Positions 15,790-24,851 of a stretch of DNA of 64,000 bases are shown one piece after another (within the stretch, counting starts at the first letter, position 1; each line of letters opens with the position of its first letter). This DNA is from Spirosoma rhododendri (GTDB lineage: Bacteria > Bacteroidota > Bacteroidia > Cytophagales > Spirosomataceae), in the NCBI RefSeq assembly GCF_012849055.1, contig NZ_CP051677.1, positions 5,223,001 to 5,287,000 of the forward strand, read 5' to 3'. The translations under genes were made by a program, and so were the position numbers. The notes below the pieces were generated by a model. The model was not told the DNA's origin. It saw only the letters and a program-made list of their open reading frames with translations, and ran no database searches.

Positions 15790-17114
15790 AACAGCGCATT
15801 CGCATTGGCTGTGCCGCCGGTTTTTCCGGCGACCGCCTGGAACCTGCCCTGATACTAACCCAGTACGGGCAACTGGATTATCTGGTGCTGGAATGTCTGG
15901 CCGAACGTACCATCGCGCTGGCGCAGAAACGCAAACGCCACGACCCTACGCAGGGTTACGACCCGTTGCTCGAACGGCGGATGGAAGGGCTGTTGCCCCT
16001 GTTGCTGGCCAATAAAGTCCGGCTCATCACCAATATGGGGGCGGCTAATCCGCTGGCAGCGGCCGAGAAAATTGCCGCCATCGCCCGGCGGCTGGGCCTT
16101 TCGGTAACCGTTGCTGTCCTGACCGGCGACGACGTGTTTGATCAGCTTTCGGGCGACGAAACAGCACTGGAAACCGGCCAGCCGCTACGAGCGTCGGGGC
16201 CGTTGTTATCGGCAAACGCCTACCTCGGCACCGACGCCATACTGCCCGCTCTGGCGACCGACGCGCAGATCATCATTACCGGCCGGGTAGCCGATCCATC
16301 GCTGTTTGTAGCCCCGCTGGTGCATACGTTCGGCTGGTCGCTGACGGACTGGGACCAGCTTGGCCAGGCTACGGTGATAGGCCATCTCATGGAGTGTGCC
16401 GGGCAACTGACGGGCGGCTACTTTGCTGATCCGGGCCTGGACCGGAAAGACGTGCCTGACATGGCGAAACTAGGCCATCCTTTCGTGGATGTCACGGCCG
16501 ACGGTATGGCTGTTTTCGGTAAAGTGACCGGCACGGGTGGTCGCCTGAGTCTGGCAACGGCGAAGGAGCAACTGCTTTACGAAGTGATGGACCCCAGCCA
16601 ATACATTACACCTGACGTGGTAGCCGATTTTACGCAGGTCCGCCTGACGGAAACCGGCCCCGACCAGATCAGCGCGACAGGCGGGCGGGGAAACAGCCGC
16701 CCTGATACGCTGAAGGTCAGCGTGGGTTACGACGGTGGTTTTATCGGCGAGGGCGAAATTTCCTACGCTGGCGCGAATGCGCTGGGCCGTGCTCAACTGG
16801 CGGGTAGCATCATGCAGGAGCGGCTACAGGACCGGTTCAGCGACCTGCGTATCGACTACATCGGTAGCACGTCCGTTCACCGTACCAATTTCAATCAGCC
16901 TCCCGACCCCTACGAGATTCGGCTGCGGGTGGCGGGCCGGGCGACGACCGCGCAGCAGGCGGCACAGGTCGGCGAAGAAGTCGAAGCCCTGTACACCAAC
17001 GGCCCGGCGGGTGGCGGTGGTGCCCGCAAATACGTACACGAAGTCGTCGGGATTGTATCGACCTTGCTCGACCGCAGCCGGGTAAACCCTCAGATTACGC
17101 TGATAACCGCATGA
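15786..17114 (+). CDS. AtuA family protein (acyclic terpene utilisation, DUF1446)
   Basis: 442 aa from ATG 15786, which overlaps the transporter stop. The N-terminal IRIGCAAGFSGDR, LVLECLAERTIALAQ and LITNMGAANP motifs define the AtuA family. The C-terminal half keeps the GYDGGFIGEGEISYAG and GPAGGGGARKYV motifs. AtuA is required for citronellol/geraniol catabolism in Pseudomonas, but the family is widespread and its chemistry is poorly known. The small following gene supplies the second AtuA domain that is fused in some homologues. Function in this carboxylate-transport context is open. Confidence 0.9.
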   Translation: MKQRIRIGCAAGFSGDRLEPALILTQYGQLDYLVLECLAERTIALAQKRKRHDPTQGYDPLLERRMEGLLPLLLANKVRLITNMGAANPLAAAEKIAAIARRLGLSVTVAVLTGDDVFDQLSGDETALETGQPLRASGPLLSANAYLGTDAILPALATDAQIIITGRVADPSLFVAPLVHTFGWSLTDWDQLGQATVIGHLMECAGQLTGGYFADPGLDRKDVPDMAKLGHPFVDVTADGMAVFGKVTGTGGRLSLATAKEQLLYEVMDPSQYITPDVVADFTQVRLTETGPDQISATGGRGNSRPDTLKVSVGYDGGFIGEGEISYAGANALGRAQLAGSIMQERLQDRFSDLRIDYIGSTSVHRTNFNQPPDPYEIRLRVAGRATTAQQAAQVGEEVEALYTNGPAGGGGARKYVHEVVGIVSTLLDRSRVNPQITLITA

Positions 17115-17422
17115 GCATCAAACTGTATGACATCGCCCACAGCCGGGCGGGCGACAAAGGCAATACGCTGACTCTGTCGCTGATTCCGTACGACCCCGCC
17201 GACTATCCGCTCCTGCGCGATCGCGTAACGGCCGAGGTCGTGCAAACGCATTTGCAGGCGATCGTCGCCGGGCCGATTACGCGGTATGAACTGCCGAATC
17301 TGCCCGCGCTTCACTTCGTCTGCCAGCGGGCACTGACCGGCGGGGTAACGACGTCGCTGACCATGGACACGCACGGAAAAACCCTCAGCTACGCCCTGCT
17401 CGAACTCTTTATCGACGACTGA
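17111..17422 (+). CDS. AtuA-like C-terminal (ferredoxin-fold) domain protein
   Basis: 103 aa. It starts within the AtuA stop (ATGA overlap). The sequence YDIAHSRAGDKGNTLTLSLI and the later RYELPNLPALHFVCQRAL match the small domain that is the C-terminal part of long AtuA proteins. It probably forms a complex with the preceding protein. It is the last gene of the three-gene operon and is convergent with the SelW-like gene. Confidence 0.88.
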   Translation: MSIKLYDIAHSRAGDKGNTLTLSLIPYDPADYPLLRDRVTAEVVQTHLQAIVAGPITRYELPNLPALHFVCQRALTGGVTTSLTMDTHGKTLSYALLELFIDD

Positions 17423-17433
17423 TTTTGGACAGA

Positions 17434-17730
17434 TCAGTCCGTCTTGCGGTCGGAATGGCCCAGTGATTTTTCGGGTGCCACCACATCACGAACGAGCTGC
17501 TTCAACTCTTTGATTTCGGGGAAACGGCCGACAGTTTTACGGTCAAAAATAACCTGTTCATCGACCCGCACCGAGAAACGGCCACTCACTTCCGAGGGCT
17601 GTAGCAGCACCCCATGCACGTCGTCGGTGAAGGTCGTCAGCAGTTCCTGCGCCATCCAGGCTGAGCGCATCAGCCAGCCGCATTTGGGGCAATATTCGAG
17701 GGTTATCGTCGATTTTTCGGGAGTTGTCAT
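17434..17730 (-). CDS. SelT/SelW/SelH-type thioredoxin-like protein
   Basis: 98 aa from ATG at 17730, chosen because the domain begins right there; an upstream frame adds 22 unrelated residues. C14 and C17 in EYCPKCGW form the CXXC redox site of the Rdx family, with cysteine in place of selenocysteine. The GRFSVRVDEQVIFDRK segment and a FPEIKELKQLVRD helix complete the fold. It is probably a cytoplasmic thiol oxidoreductase with unknown partner. Confidence 0.88.
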   Translation of the reverse strand: MTTPEKSTITLEYCPKCGWLMRSAWMAQELLTTFTDDVHGVLLQPSEVSGRFSVRVDEQVIFDRKTVGRFPEIKELKQLVRDVVAPEKSLGHSDRKTD

Positions 17731-17816
17731 ATGTTGGGAATAGAACACGTCAGGGGGATTTTGGGGCTTGACACAGGCTGTGTGAACCCCGTTCAACGGC
17801 TATTCGTCTGACGGTC

Positions 17817-18650
17817 ATGGCACTAAACCGGACGCTTTCGTCGTTAAGTTCCCGTTACCATCCAGAATATGTTTTGCTTAAACGAGTTGGATTATCGGTA
17901 CTGATGGCCGCCCTGCGCCCGTCGCTTACCATTGCCGCCAAGCTAACGGCGGGCCCCATCCTCCCCCCAAACCTGGTTCCGGCCAGCCAAATTGTTCCGG
18001 CCGATGCCACGGCTTCCCGGCTCAAACCGCTTCTCGGCAAACCCGAACTCCCCCTGCTCGACGTCGATTTCTGTGGCGAGTGTATGCCGTTTCATCAGAC
18101 CGAAGTTGTCAGCCGCTGGAAGCACGTTTTTACGCTGTTTCGCCCGCAGGCCCGCAGTCTCGACGCCCTCCGTGAACGCGCCGATGCCTTCTTCCCAATC
18201 ATCGAACCGATCATGGCCAAGTACGACATTCCCGACGATTTTCGGTACGTGCCGATGGCCGAGAGCGACCTGCAACCGCGCGCCGTTTCACACGCGGGCG
18301 CGGCTGGTTACTGGCAATTGATGCCCGGTACGGCGCGGGCACTAGGACTGAAAGTTGGCAAAGGGGTCGACGAGCGGTTCAACGCGAAGAAAGCCACCGA
18401 AGCCGCCTGCAAATACCTGCGCGACCTGTATACTCAGCTGGGGTCATGGTCGCTGGTGGCGGCTGCGTATAATGCCGGGCCGGGCCATCTGAAAAATCAG
18501 CTCCGGCGCAACAGTCAGGCCGATTATTACAGCATGACGCTCCCGCGCGAAACCCGCTATTACCTGTTCCGGGTGCTGGTCTACAAAGAAGTGATGTCGC
18601 GCCCCAACGATTACTTATCGTTCCTGACACCTCTGCCGCAGACAGCCTAG
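17817..18650 (+). CDS. Lytic transglycosylase (SLT domain, MltD-like)
   Basis: 277 aa. A hydrophobic segment at about residues 24-46 may be a signal anchor. The SLT catalytic domain spans about 130-250. E149 in VPMAESDLQP is the catalytic acid, and GAAGYWQLMPGTARALGL and VAAAYNAGPGHL are the typical motifs. It cleaves the glycan strands of peptidoglycan in the periplasm with formation of 1,6-anhydro-MurNAc. No LysM domain is present. An octad-word hairpin starts 5 nt after the stop. Confidence 0.92.
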   Translation: MALNRTLSSLSSRYHPEYVLLKRVGLSVLMAALRPSLTIAAKLTAGPILPPNLVPASQIVPADATASRLKPLLGKPELPLLDVDFCGECMPFHQTEVVSRWKHVFTLFRPQARSLDALRERADAFFPIIEPIMAKYDIPDDFRYVPMAESDLQPRAVSHAGAAGYWQLMPGTARALGLKVGKGVDERFNAKKATEAACKYLRDLYTQLGSWSLVAAAYNAGPGHLKNQLRRNSQADYYSMTLPRETRYYLFRVLVYKEVMSRPNDYLSFLTPLPQTA

Positions 18651-18655
18651 CAGTT

Positions 18656-18734
18656 GATTGATCGAATGATAGAATGATTGACTGGTTTTGGCCGGTTTAT
18701 TCAATCACTCAGTCACTCTATCATTCAATCACTC
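18656..18734. repeat. Octad-word hairpin (GAATGATT family)
   Basis: The left arm (18656-18681) uses GATTGATC, GAATGATA and GAATGATT. The right arm (18701-18734), reverse complemented, uses GAGTGATT, GAATGATA, GAGTGACT and GAGTGATT. Pairing is imperfect but phased in 8-nt units. It precedes the -7 box of mlaE. Confidence 0.6.
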
Positions 18735-18739
18735 CCCAT

Positions 18740-18747
18740 TATATTTG
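18740..18747 (+). promoter_or_regulatory. -7 promoter box of the mla operon
   Basis: TATATTTG matches the Bacteroidota -7 consensus exactly, 73 nt before the mlaE start. The -33 region falls inside the preceding hairpin arm and has no clear TTG. Confidence 0.5.
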
Positions 18748-18820
18748 CGGGGGCAAACTTCCGGGCAGTCAAATTGGTTTACCATCTTACCCGCTTTTGG
18801 TTTGCTTATCTCGCTCCTGA

Positions 18821-19636
18821 ATGCTATCCGATACGAAACAGACTCCCGCACCGCCCACAGAGAAACCTGCTGAGCCGGGGCGGCTGACCCGTCTATTCCT
18901 TGCCCTGTCTGACGTAGCGTCTTTCGTCGGGCGGTTCTTTCGGGAAGCCCTGCTGCCGCCTTACGAGTTTGGCGAGATTATCCGGCAGTGCTACGAGGTT
19001 GGCTACCGTTCGCTGCTGCTGATATCGACTACGGGTTTCATTACCGGTATCGTGTTTACCAATCAGTCGCGGCCGTCGCTGTCGGAGTTTGGGGCTACGT
19101 CGTGGCTTCCTTCCCTGATCGCCATTGCGATTGTGCGGGCGCTGGGGCCGCTGGTTACGGCCCTGATTGCCGCTGGTAAAGTAGGGTCGAGTATCGGGGC
19201 TGAACTGGGGTCGATGAACGTTACCGAACAGATCGACGCCATGGAAGTGTCGGGCACCGACCCGTTCAAGTTTCTGGTCGTCAGCCGCGTGATCGCCACG
19301 TCGTTCACAATTCCGATTCTGACGTTCTACACCATTTTTGTGGCACTGATCGGTGCGTTTATCAACGTTAGCGCCAACGAACAAACGAGCTTTTCGTCGT
19401 TCATGCAGGAAGTGTTCGGCGCCGTTACGTTCCTCGACATTTTCGCATCGCTGTTCAAGTCCATCGTCTTCGGCTTCACGATCGGTATGGTTGGTGCTTA
19501 CAAAGGTTTTCACTCCTCGAAAGGCACCGAAGGCGTTGGCAAAGCCGCCAATTCCGCCGTTGTGACGTCGATGTTTTTGATATTTATTGAAGAACTCCTT
19601 GCCCTGCAAATCATCGGTGCCCTGCGGGGAAGCTGA
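18821..19636 (+). CDS. mlaE: MlaE family ABC transporter permease
   Basis: 271 aa with five or six membrane helices. Motifs YRSLLLISTTGFITGIVF, GPLVTALIAAGKVGSSIGAE and EQIDAMEVSGTDPFKFLV are those of MlaE permeases. With MlaF and MlaD it forms the inner-membrane complex that moves phospholipids between the inner membrane and the cell envelope. It is the first of three codirectional genes in the order mlaE-mlaF-mlaD; the gap to mlaF is filled by an octad hairpin. Confidence 0.93.
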   Translation: MLSDTKQTPAPPTEKPAEPGRLTRLFLALSDVASFVGRFFREALLPPYEFGEIIRQCYEVGYRSLLLISTTGFITGIVFTNQSRPSLSEFGATSWLPSLIAIAIVRALGPLVTALIAAGKVGSSIGAELGSMNVTEQIDAMEVSGTDPFKFLVVSRVIATSFTIPILTFYTIFVALIGAFINVSANEQTSFSSFMQEVFGAVTFLDIFASLFKSIVFGFTIGMVGAYKGFHSSKGTEGVGKAANSAVVTSMFLIFIEELLALQIIGALRGS

Positions 19637-19640
19637 GTTT

Positions 19641-19744
19641 AATGAGTGAATGATAGAATGACTGAATGGTTGAATAGGCTGACGCAACCAATGCATTCAA
19701 TCAATACTTCATTCAATCATTCTGTCATTCCATCATTCTGCCAT
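19641..19744. repeat. Octad-word hairpin between mlaE and mlaF
   Basis: The left arm (about 19641-19677) reads as GAATGATA, GAATGACT, GAATGGTT. The right arm (about 19691-19744), reverse complemented, reads as GAATGATG, GAATGACA, GAATGATT, GAATGAAG. It starts 4 nt after the mlaE stop and ends 7 nt before the mlaF ATG. Confidence 0.65.
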
Positions 19745-19751
19745 TGATTTT

Positions 19752-20500
19752 ATGTCCTCCGAACCAGTCATCGTTATAAAAAACCTGCGGAAGTCGTTTG
19801 GCAACCTGCACGTATTGCAGGGCGTCGATCTGACGGTAGATCAGGGTGAAAACGTCGTGGTGCTGGGTCGGTCGGGAACGGGAAAATCGGTACTGATTAA
19901 GATACTGGTCGGGCTACTCAAACCCGATTCGGGCTTTGTATCGGTGCTGGGGCAGGAGGTCGAGAGTCTGAAAGGGCGTGAGTTGGATCAGTTTCGGCAG
20001 AAAGTTGGCTTTTCGTTTCAGAACAGCGCGCTCTACGACAGTATGAGCATCCGCGAAAATCTGGAGTTCCCGCTGGTTCGCAACGTGCGCAACCTGAGCC
20101 GGGCCGACATTGACCGGGCCGTCGAAGAAGCACTTGATGATGTGGGTCTGTCGCAGACGATCAATCAGATGCCGTCCGAACTATCGGGGGGCAGCGGAAG
20201 CGGATCGGCATTGCCCGGACGCTGATTCTCAAACCCGAAATCATGCTGTATGACGAGCCTACCGCCGGTCTGGACCCGATTACGTGCCTTGATATCAACA
20301 ACCTCATCAACGAAGTGAAAGACCGCTACAAAGCCACGTCCATCATCATCACCCACGACCTGACCTGCGCTAAAGCGACCGGCGACCGGGTAGCGATGCT
20401 GCTCGACGGTAAGTTTGAGCGCGTCGGCACGTTCGATCAGGTGTTTGCCGACCCCGACAAGCGGGTGCAGCAGTTTTACAATTATAACTTCGTGAATTAA
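19752..20500 (+). pseudogene. mlaF: MlaF ABC ATPase, frameshifted at the signature motif
   Basis: The first frame (19752-20225) has a Walker A motif GRSGTGKS at residues 39-46 and a Q-loop, and runs into SELSGG before going out of frame. The second frame continues with the rest of the signature (RKRIGIARTL), Walker B (IMLYDEPTAGLDP) and the H-loop (IIITHDL) to 20500. The break is in a G run at about 20186-20191: six G are present where seven would give LSGGQRKRIG and a normal protein of 249 aa. Partner genes mlaE and mlaD are intact, so a sequencing or assembly deletion is the simplest explanation. A real phase-variable G tract is possible. Confidence 0.85.
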
Positions 20501-20580
20501 ACCTGCCGCCCACCCCGGCAGTTTTCTCTCTGCCGGATCGCAGCGCGCTGTCCACCAATCTTTACTACGCATCAACTGGA

Positions 20581-21606
20581 ATGAGTTCAGAATCAACCAA
20601 ACGCTCGGTCACTGTCGGTATTTTTGTTCTGGTGGGGCTAATCATCTTCGTCGCCGGGGTATTTGTACTGGGCGGTCAGCAGAAGCGCTTCACCCGAAGC
20701 GTTCGGATCATGGCCGTTTTCAACGACATCAGCGGTCTGAAAGCCGGTAACAACGTCTGGTTTTCGGGGGTCAAAATAGGCACCGTTAAGCGAATCAGCT
20801 TCTTCGGTAACTCCCAGGTTGAAGTCGACATGGACGTTGAGCAGAGTTCGCAGCAGTACATCCGCAAAGACGCCAAAGCGACGATCGGCTCCGACGGACT
20901 GATCGGCAACAAGATCGTTGTGATTACGGGCGGCACCATCAGTCACCCCGAAATCGAAGAGGGCGATCGTCTCCAGACCGTAGCCGCGCTCAGTTCCGAT
21001 CAGATTCTGGAAACGTTGCAGGAAAACAACCGCAACCTCGTGCGGGTCACGCAGGATTTCAAAGCCCTGGTCGGCAATATCCGGCGCGGCAAAGGCACCG
21101 TCGGTGCGGTACTGACCGACTCGCTGGTGGCCAACAACTTCAAAATGGCGATGGCGAATCTGGAAAAAGCGTCGGTCAATACCGCATCGATCACCAGTTC
21201 GGTATCGCGCTTTGCCGCCAAACTGAACACCAAAGGCACACTGGCTAACGAACTCGTTACGGATACGACAGTATTTCGGCGGCTAAGCCGGTCGGCCAGC
21301 AAGCTGGAAAACGTAGCCAGCAATGCCGATAAAACCGTGGGTACACTAGGCGAAGCATCGCAGAACCTGAACCGGGCGTCGGAGAAACTAAATAACAACA
21401 ACAGTCCGCTGGGCGTGTTGCTGACCGACCAGGAAACGGCCACCAACCTGCGCATCACGCTGCGCAACCTCAACACGGGCACTAAGCTGCTAAACGAAGA
21501 CCTGAAAGCGGCCCAGAACAACTTCCTGCTACGGGGCTATTTCAAGAAGCGGGACAAGGAAGAAGCCAAGCGAATAGCTGACAGTACGGCCGCATTGCCC
21601 AAATAA
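20581..21606 (+). CDS. mlaD: MlaD/MCE family protein
   Basis: 341 aa. One N-terminal membrane helix (about residues 10-31) is followed by the MCE domain (VRIMAVFNDISGLKAGNNVW, then GVKIGTVKRISFFGNSQVEV). The long C-terminal part from about 140 is helical with repeated LxxNRASEKLNNN-type heptads, likely an extended periplasmic coiled region. It is the periplasmic substrate-binding subunit of the MlaE/F transporter. A small GC hairpin (CTGCCG...CGGCAG, 20504-20522) lies between mlaF and this gene. Confidence 0.92.
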   Translation: MSSESTKRSVTVGIFVLVGLIIFVAGVFVLGGQQKRFTRSVRIMAVFNDISGLKAGNNVWFSGVKIGTVKRISFFGNSQVEVDMDVEQSSQQYIRKDAKATIGSDGLIGNKIVVITGGTISHPEIEEGDRLQTVAALSSDQILETLQENNRNLVRVTQDFKALVGNIRRGKGTVGAVLTDSLVANNFKMAMANLEKASVNTASITSSVSRFAAKLNTKGTLANELVTDTTVFRRLSRSASKLENVASNADKTVGTLGEASQNLNRASEKLNNNNSPLGVLLTDQETATNLRITLRNLNTGTKLLNEDLKAAQNNFLLRGYFKKRDKEEAKRIADSTAALPK

Positions 21607-21611
21607 TCCGT

Positions 21612-22559
21612 CTACACAAACTGCTGCCACGACAGCAACCCAATAGCCAGCACGGCCAGTCCGAGTCCTACGCGGTTGGCCGTGCTTAATTTTTCTTGGA
21701 AGAAAAGCCCCGCCACCGCTGACGCTACCAGAATAACGCCAATGTTATAAATCGGGTAAACCAGCGCGCCGTTACCGCCGAACGCCGATAACGCCAGCAG
21801 CAGGGTGTAAAAACTCAGGAAGTTGGGAATACCCAGCGTTACGGCACCAACCAGACTGCGCAGCTGCAACGTCTCCTGCCCACGTACCAGCCGGATCAGC
21901 AGCATAACGGCCCCGGCAACAATAGCCCCCAGCACCATCGTCAGCGTAACCTGCACGGTCTTATCGGCCGATGGTATGTAGTTGATGTTCATGTAGTTGA
22001 TCGTCGTATTTGTGGCCCCGTAGCACAGAAATACGGCGACGGGCAGCAACACCGCCCCCAGCGATCGGCGGGTTTTGGGACTGCTGTCAGGGGCAGGCCC
22101 TTCGGTAGCAGCCACCGGCGCGGATGGTCGGTACGTGCTCAGCCCGACAGCTACGATAGCCAGCACCAGCCCGATGTAATTCAGCGCATCGAAGCGTGCC
22201 GCGTTGCCACTGCTGAATACAAACAAACTAAAGCAGACCGGAATCACGAGCGACAGATTATTCGCCAGCGAGGTCACGGTGATGCCCATTCGCTGGGTCG
22301 ACGCACCCGCCAGCAGGAACGTCACGATAAAGCCCACGCCCAGCGCAAACGCCATCCAGGTCCAGGTTTGGTGCAGATCGATGCTGAACGACTGGCCCGG
22401 CGTGGATTCGCCCGCTGGCATCAGCAGCCAGCCCGTCAGGAAACAGACCGGGTAGTTGAAAACGATCGCCTGGAACGTGTTGATGTCGTAGCGGGGAAAC
22501 AACCGAAAATTCAGGAGCAGCAGTACCGAAAGAACGATGCTCAGCAGTAGAAAAAGCAT
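21612..22559 (-). CDS. EamA-like/DMT transporter
   Basis: 315 aa with about ten hydrophobic helices. The order of segments (LLLLNFRLFPRYDINTFQAI, SLANNLSLVIPVCFSLFVF, PIYNIGVILVASAVAGLFF) fits the drug/metabolite transporter superfamily, with an extended basic loop near residues 150-170. The exported compound is unknown. It is convergent with mlaD with a 5-nt gap and divergent from the antiporter. Confidence 0.8.
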   Translation of the reverse strand: MLFLLLSIVLSVLLLLNFRLFPRYDINTFQAIVFNYPVCFLTGWLLMPAGESTPGQSFSIDLHQTWTWMAFALGVGFIVTFLLAGASTQRMGITVTSLANNLSLVIPVCFSLFVFSSGNAARFDALNYIGLVLAIVAVGLSTYRPSAPVAATEGPAPDSSPKTRRSLGAVLLPVAVFLCYGATNTTINYMNINYIPSADKTVQVTLTMVLGAIVAGAVMLLIRLVRGQETLQLRSLVGAVTLGIPNFLSFYTLLLALSAFGGNGALVYPIYNIGVILVASAVAGLFFQEKLSTANRVGLGLAVLAIGLLSWQQFV

Positions 22560-22717
22560 TGACGAAGCAGAAAAAACGAAAGCCGCAAGATAGCAGACCG
22601 CCCGTGAATAGTACGCCGTTTGCCCTCACAATGCCAAACCACAGTCGACATCGTGCAGTTACTACTTATGTCAGCTGCCAGCTACGCATTCCTCATCGTA
22701 GCCTAACTACTTGATTT

Positions 22718-23968
22718 ATGGACAATTATACCGCCATCAGCATTCTGGTGGCCCTCGGTGCACTTTTATCGTACATCAACCTTCGCTTTATCCGGTTGCC
22801 CGGTACTATCGGCATCGTGGTACTGGCGTCGGTCATCACGATCCTGTCGCTGGTACTGGGTAGCCTGTCGGCGAGTTTCGCTGCACTGCTGCGCGACCTC
22901 ACCGAACGTATCGACTTTTCCCGCACACTGCTGGAAATCATGCTGGGCTTTCTGTTGTTTGCCGCTGCCCTTCAGGTAGATTTCAACGACCTGAAAGCGC
23001 AGTTCAAGCCGGTGCTCGTTATGGGCACGGTCGGCGTTATTCTGTCGACGGTTTTGTTTGCGTTCGGGTTTCTGTTTCTCACCAGAGCCCTGAGCATCGA
23101 CATGCCGCTTATTTTCTGCTTTATGTTCGGGGCACTGATCTCGCCCACCGACCCGGTTGCGGTAGGGGCGGTTTTGCGGCAGTCGCCCATTCCGCATCGG
23201 CTGGAAACGATCATCACCGGCGAATCGCTCATCAATGATGGTGTGGGGCTGGTACTGTTTGTGTCATTACAGGAAGTGGCCGACCCGAACGTCGATTTCC
23301 GGTTTTCCGATGCGCTGCTGCTGTTCGCCCGTGAAGTTATCGGCGGTATCAGTCTCGGGCTGGCGATGGGCTACGTGGCGTATCGCCTGATCAAAGCGAC
23401 CGACGATTTTCAGACCGTAGTGCTCCTGTCGCTGGCGCTGGTCATGGTATTGTCGGTTTTCACGACGGCAGTACACGCATCGGTACCGCTGGCGGAAGTA
23501 GCAGCCGGTCTGCTGCTGGGCACCCGCCTGTCGGGCTCCAAAGACCAGAACTCGCCCAAAGCGTACCTCAACCGGTTCTGGCACCTGATCGATGAGATGC
23601 TCAATACGATTCTCTTCGTGATGATCGGGTTGCAGATCATTGTGCTGCCCGTCCTGTCTGACTACCTGCTCATTGGGCTGCTCTCCATTCCGCTGATGGT
23701 GCTGGCACGCGGGCTGAGCATCGCGCTGCCGTTTCTGCTTCAGTTTCGGCGGGAACAACAAACGCCCGGCAGCCTGCGGATTCTGACGTGGGCTGGTCTG
23801 CGGGGTGGCATTTCCATCGCCCTGGCGCTGTCGCTACCCGATTCTGACTATAAGGAAGTTATTCTGGCGAGCTGTTACTGCCTGGTTTTGTTCTCCATCG
23901 TGGGTCAGGGGCTTACCCTGGGTCGGCTGGTGACATCGGTCGCGCAGCCCAGGCAGGCGAAAGCCTGA
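22718..23968 (+). CDS. Na+/H+ antiporter (CPA1/NhaP type)
   Basis: 416 aa with 11-13 membrane segments. SPTDPVAVGAVLRQ contains the paired acidic region of CPA1 antiporters, GESLINDGVGLVLF contains the second conserved ND motif, and WAGLRGGISIALALSLP is the family's arginine-containing helix. It exchanges cytoplasmic Na+ (or K+) for protons at the inner membrane. No regulatory RCK domain is present. It is a single gene between hairpin-poor intergenic regions. Confidence 0.92.
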   Translation: MDNYTAISILVALGALLSYINLRFIRLPGTIGIVVLASVITILSLVLGSLSASFAALLRDLTERIDFSRTLLEIMLGFLLFAAALQVDFNDLKAQFKPVLVMGTVGVILSTVLFAFGFLFLTRALSIDMPLIFCFMFGALISPTDPVAVGAVLRQSPIPHRLETIITGESLINDGVGLVLFVSLQEVADPNVDFRFSDALLLFAREVIGGISLGLAMGYVAYRLIKATDDFQTVVLLSLALVMVLSVFTTAVHASVPLAEVAAGLLLGTRLSGSKDQNSPKAYLNRFWHLIDEMLNTILFVMIGLQIIVLPVLSDYLLIGLLSIPLMVLARGLSIALPFLLQFRREQQTPGSLRILTWAGLRGGISIALALSLPDSDYKEVILASCYCLVLFSIVGQGLTLGRLVTSVAQPRQAKA

Positions 23969-24069
23969 CAGATCGTTTCTGAGGGTACCCCGATCGGGTG
24001 CTTTAAACATTGCGATTCACTCACAGTTCTTGTAGTGGTATTCACTCAAACTCAACAAAAAGCGAAGCA

Positions 24070-24639
24070 ATGAAAAAGATAGTCCTGTTGGCCTTCCTGG
24101 TAGCCAGTGGCCTGACCGTACAATCGTGCGGAAGCGAGAAGAAAGACAGCACCGAACGGGCGGAGGAAATGAACGAGAAAAAAGTTGACGACAAAATGAC
24201 GTCCGTGTCGGAAGACGGGGCCGAATTTGCCGTCAAAGCCGCCAGCGGTGGTATGCTGGAAGTAGCCGCCGGTAAAATGGCCGAAGAAAAAGGCATGAGC
24301 CAGGCCGTTAAAGACTTCGGTGCCATGCTGGTGAAAGATCACACGAAAGCGAACGACGAGCTGAAAAGCATTGCCACCAGCAAAAACATCAACCTGCCCA
24401 GCACGATGGGTGAAGAGCAGCAAAAGCACATCGATGAACTGGCCAAGCTGTCGGGTAAGGAGTTCGACAAGAAGTTTGTCGATATGATGGCCGACGACCA
24501 TGAAGATGACATGGACCTGTTTGAGAAGGCGTCGAAAGACCTGAAAGACCCTGACCTTAAATCGTTTGCTACCCAAACGGCATCGGTTATCAAGGGGCAC
24601 CTGGAACGCGTCACGACGCTGAAACAGGATATGAAATAG
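24070..24639 (+). CDS. DUF4142 lipoprotein
   Basis: 189 aa from ATG 24070, chosen for a clean lipoprotein signal (MKKIVLLAFLVASGLTVQSC with the lipobox cysteine at 20). The mature part is a ferritin-like four-helix DUF4142 domain (EFAVKAASGGMLEVAAGKMA, VKDFGAMLVKDHTKANDELK, DHEDDMDLFEKASKD). DUF4142 proteins are envelope-located and often stress-linked, with unclear function. No iron-binding pattern is evident. Confidence 0.9.
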   Translation: MKKIVLLAFLVASGLTVQSCGSEKKDSTERAEEMNEKKVDDKMTSVSEDGAEFAVKAASGGMLEVAAGKMAEEKGMSQAVKDFGAMLVKDHTKANDELKSIATSKNINLPSTMGEEQQKHIDELAKLSGKEFDKKFVDMMADDHEDDMDLFEKASKDLKDPDLKSFATQTASVIKGHLERVTTLKQDMK

Positions 24640-24663
24640 GGTTGAAAAAGTGGCTCAACACAG

Positions 24664-24741
24664 AGTCACAGAGAACGCAGCCATTCGATTGACGACTAAG
24701 CAGCAGTTTACTATCAGTTTGTAGCTACGTTCTCTGTGACT
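24664..24741. repeat. CACAGAG-type inverted repeat
   Basis: Arms 24664-24677 and 24728-24741 (AGTCACAGAGAACG and its reverse complement) pair exactly. They are preceded by a second CACAGAG word. It lies in the 212-nt gap before the barrel gene; nothing else is seen in that gap. Confidence 0.75.
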
Positions 24742-24851
24742 TGTTAAATTCCTTTTGTTCTGATACTTAGCAGTAGGTGGTTTGTAATTAGCAGTTGCCA
24801 CAGACACTGCTCCCGACAGCAATTAATCGCGAACCACGAACACAAAAAGGG

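Noticed and set aside
20165..20596. 143-aa minus-strand frame over the mlaF frameshift
   Set aside because: It is a shadow of the ABC ATPase; the plus-strand pieces carry all ABC motifs.
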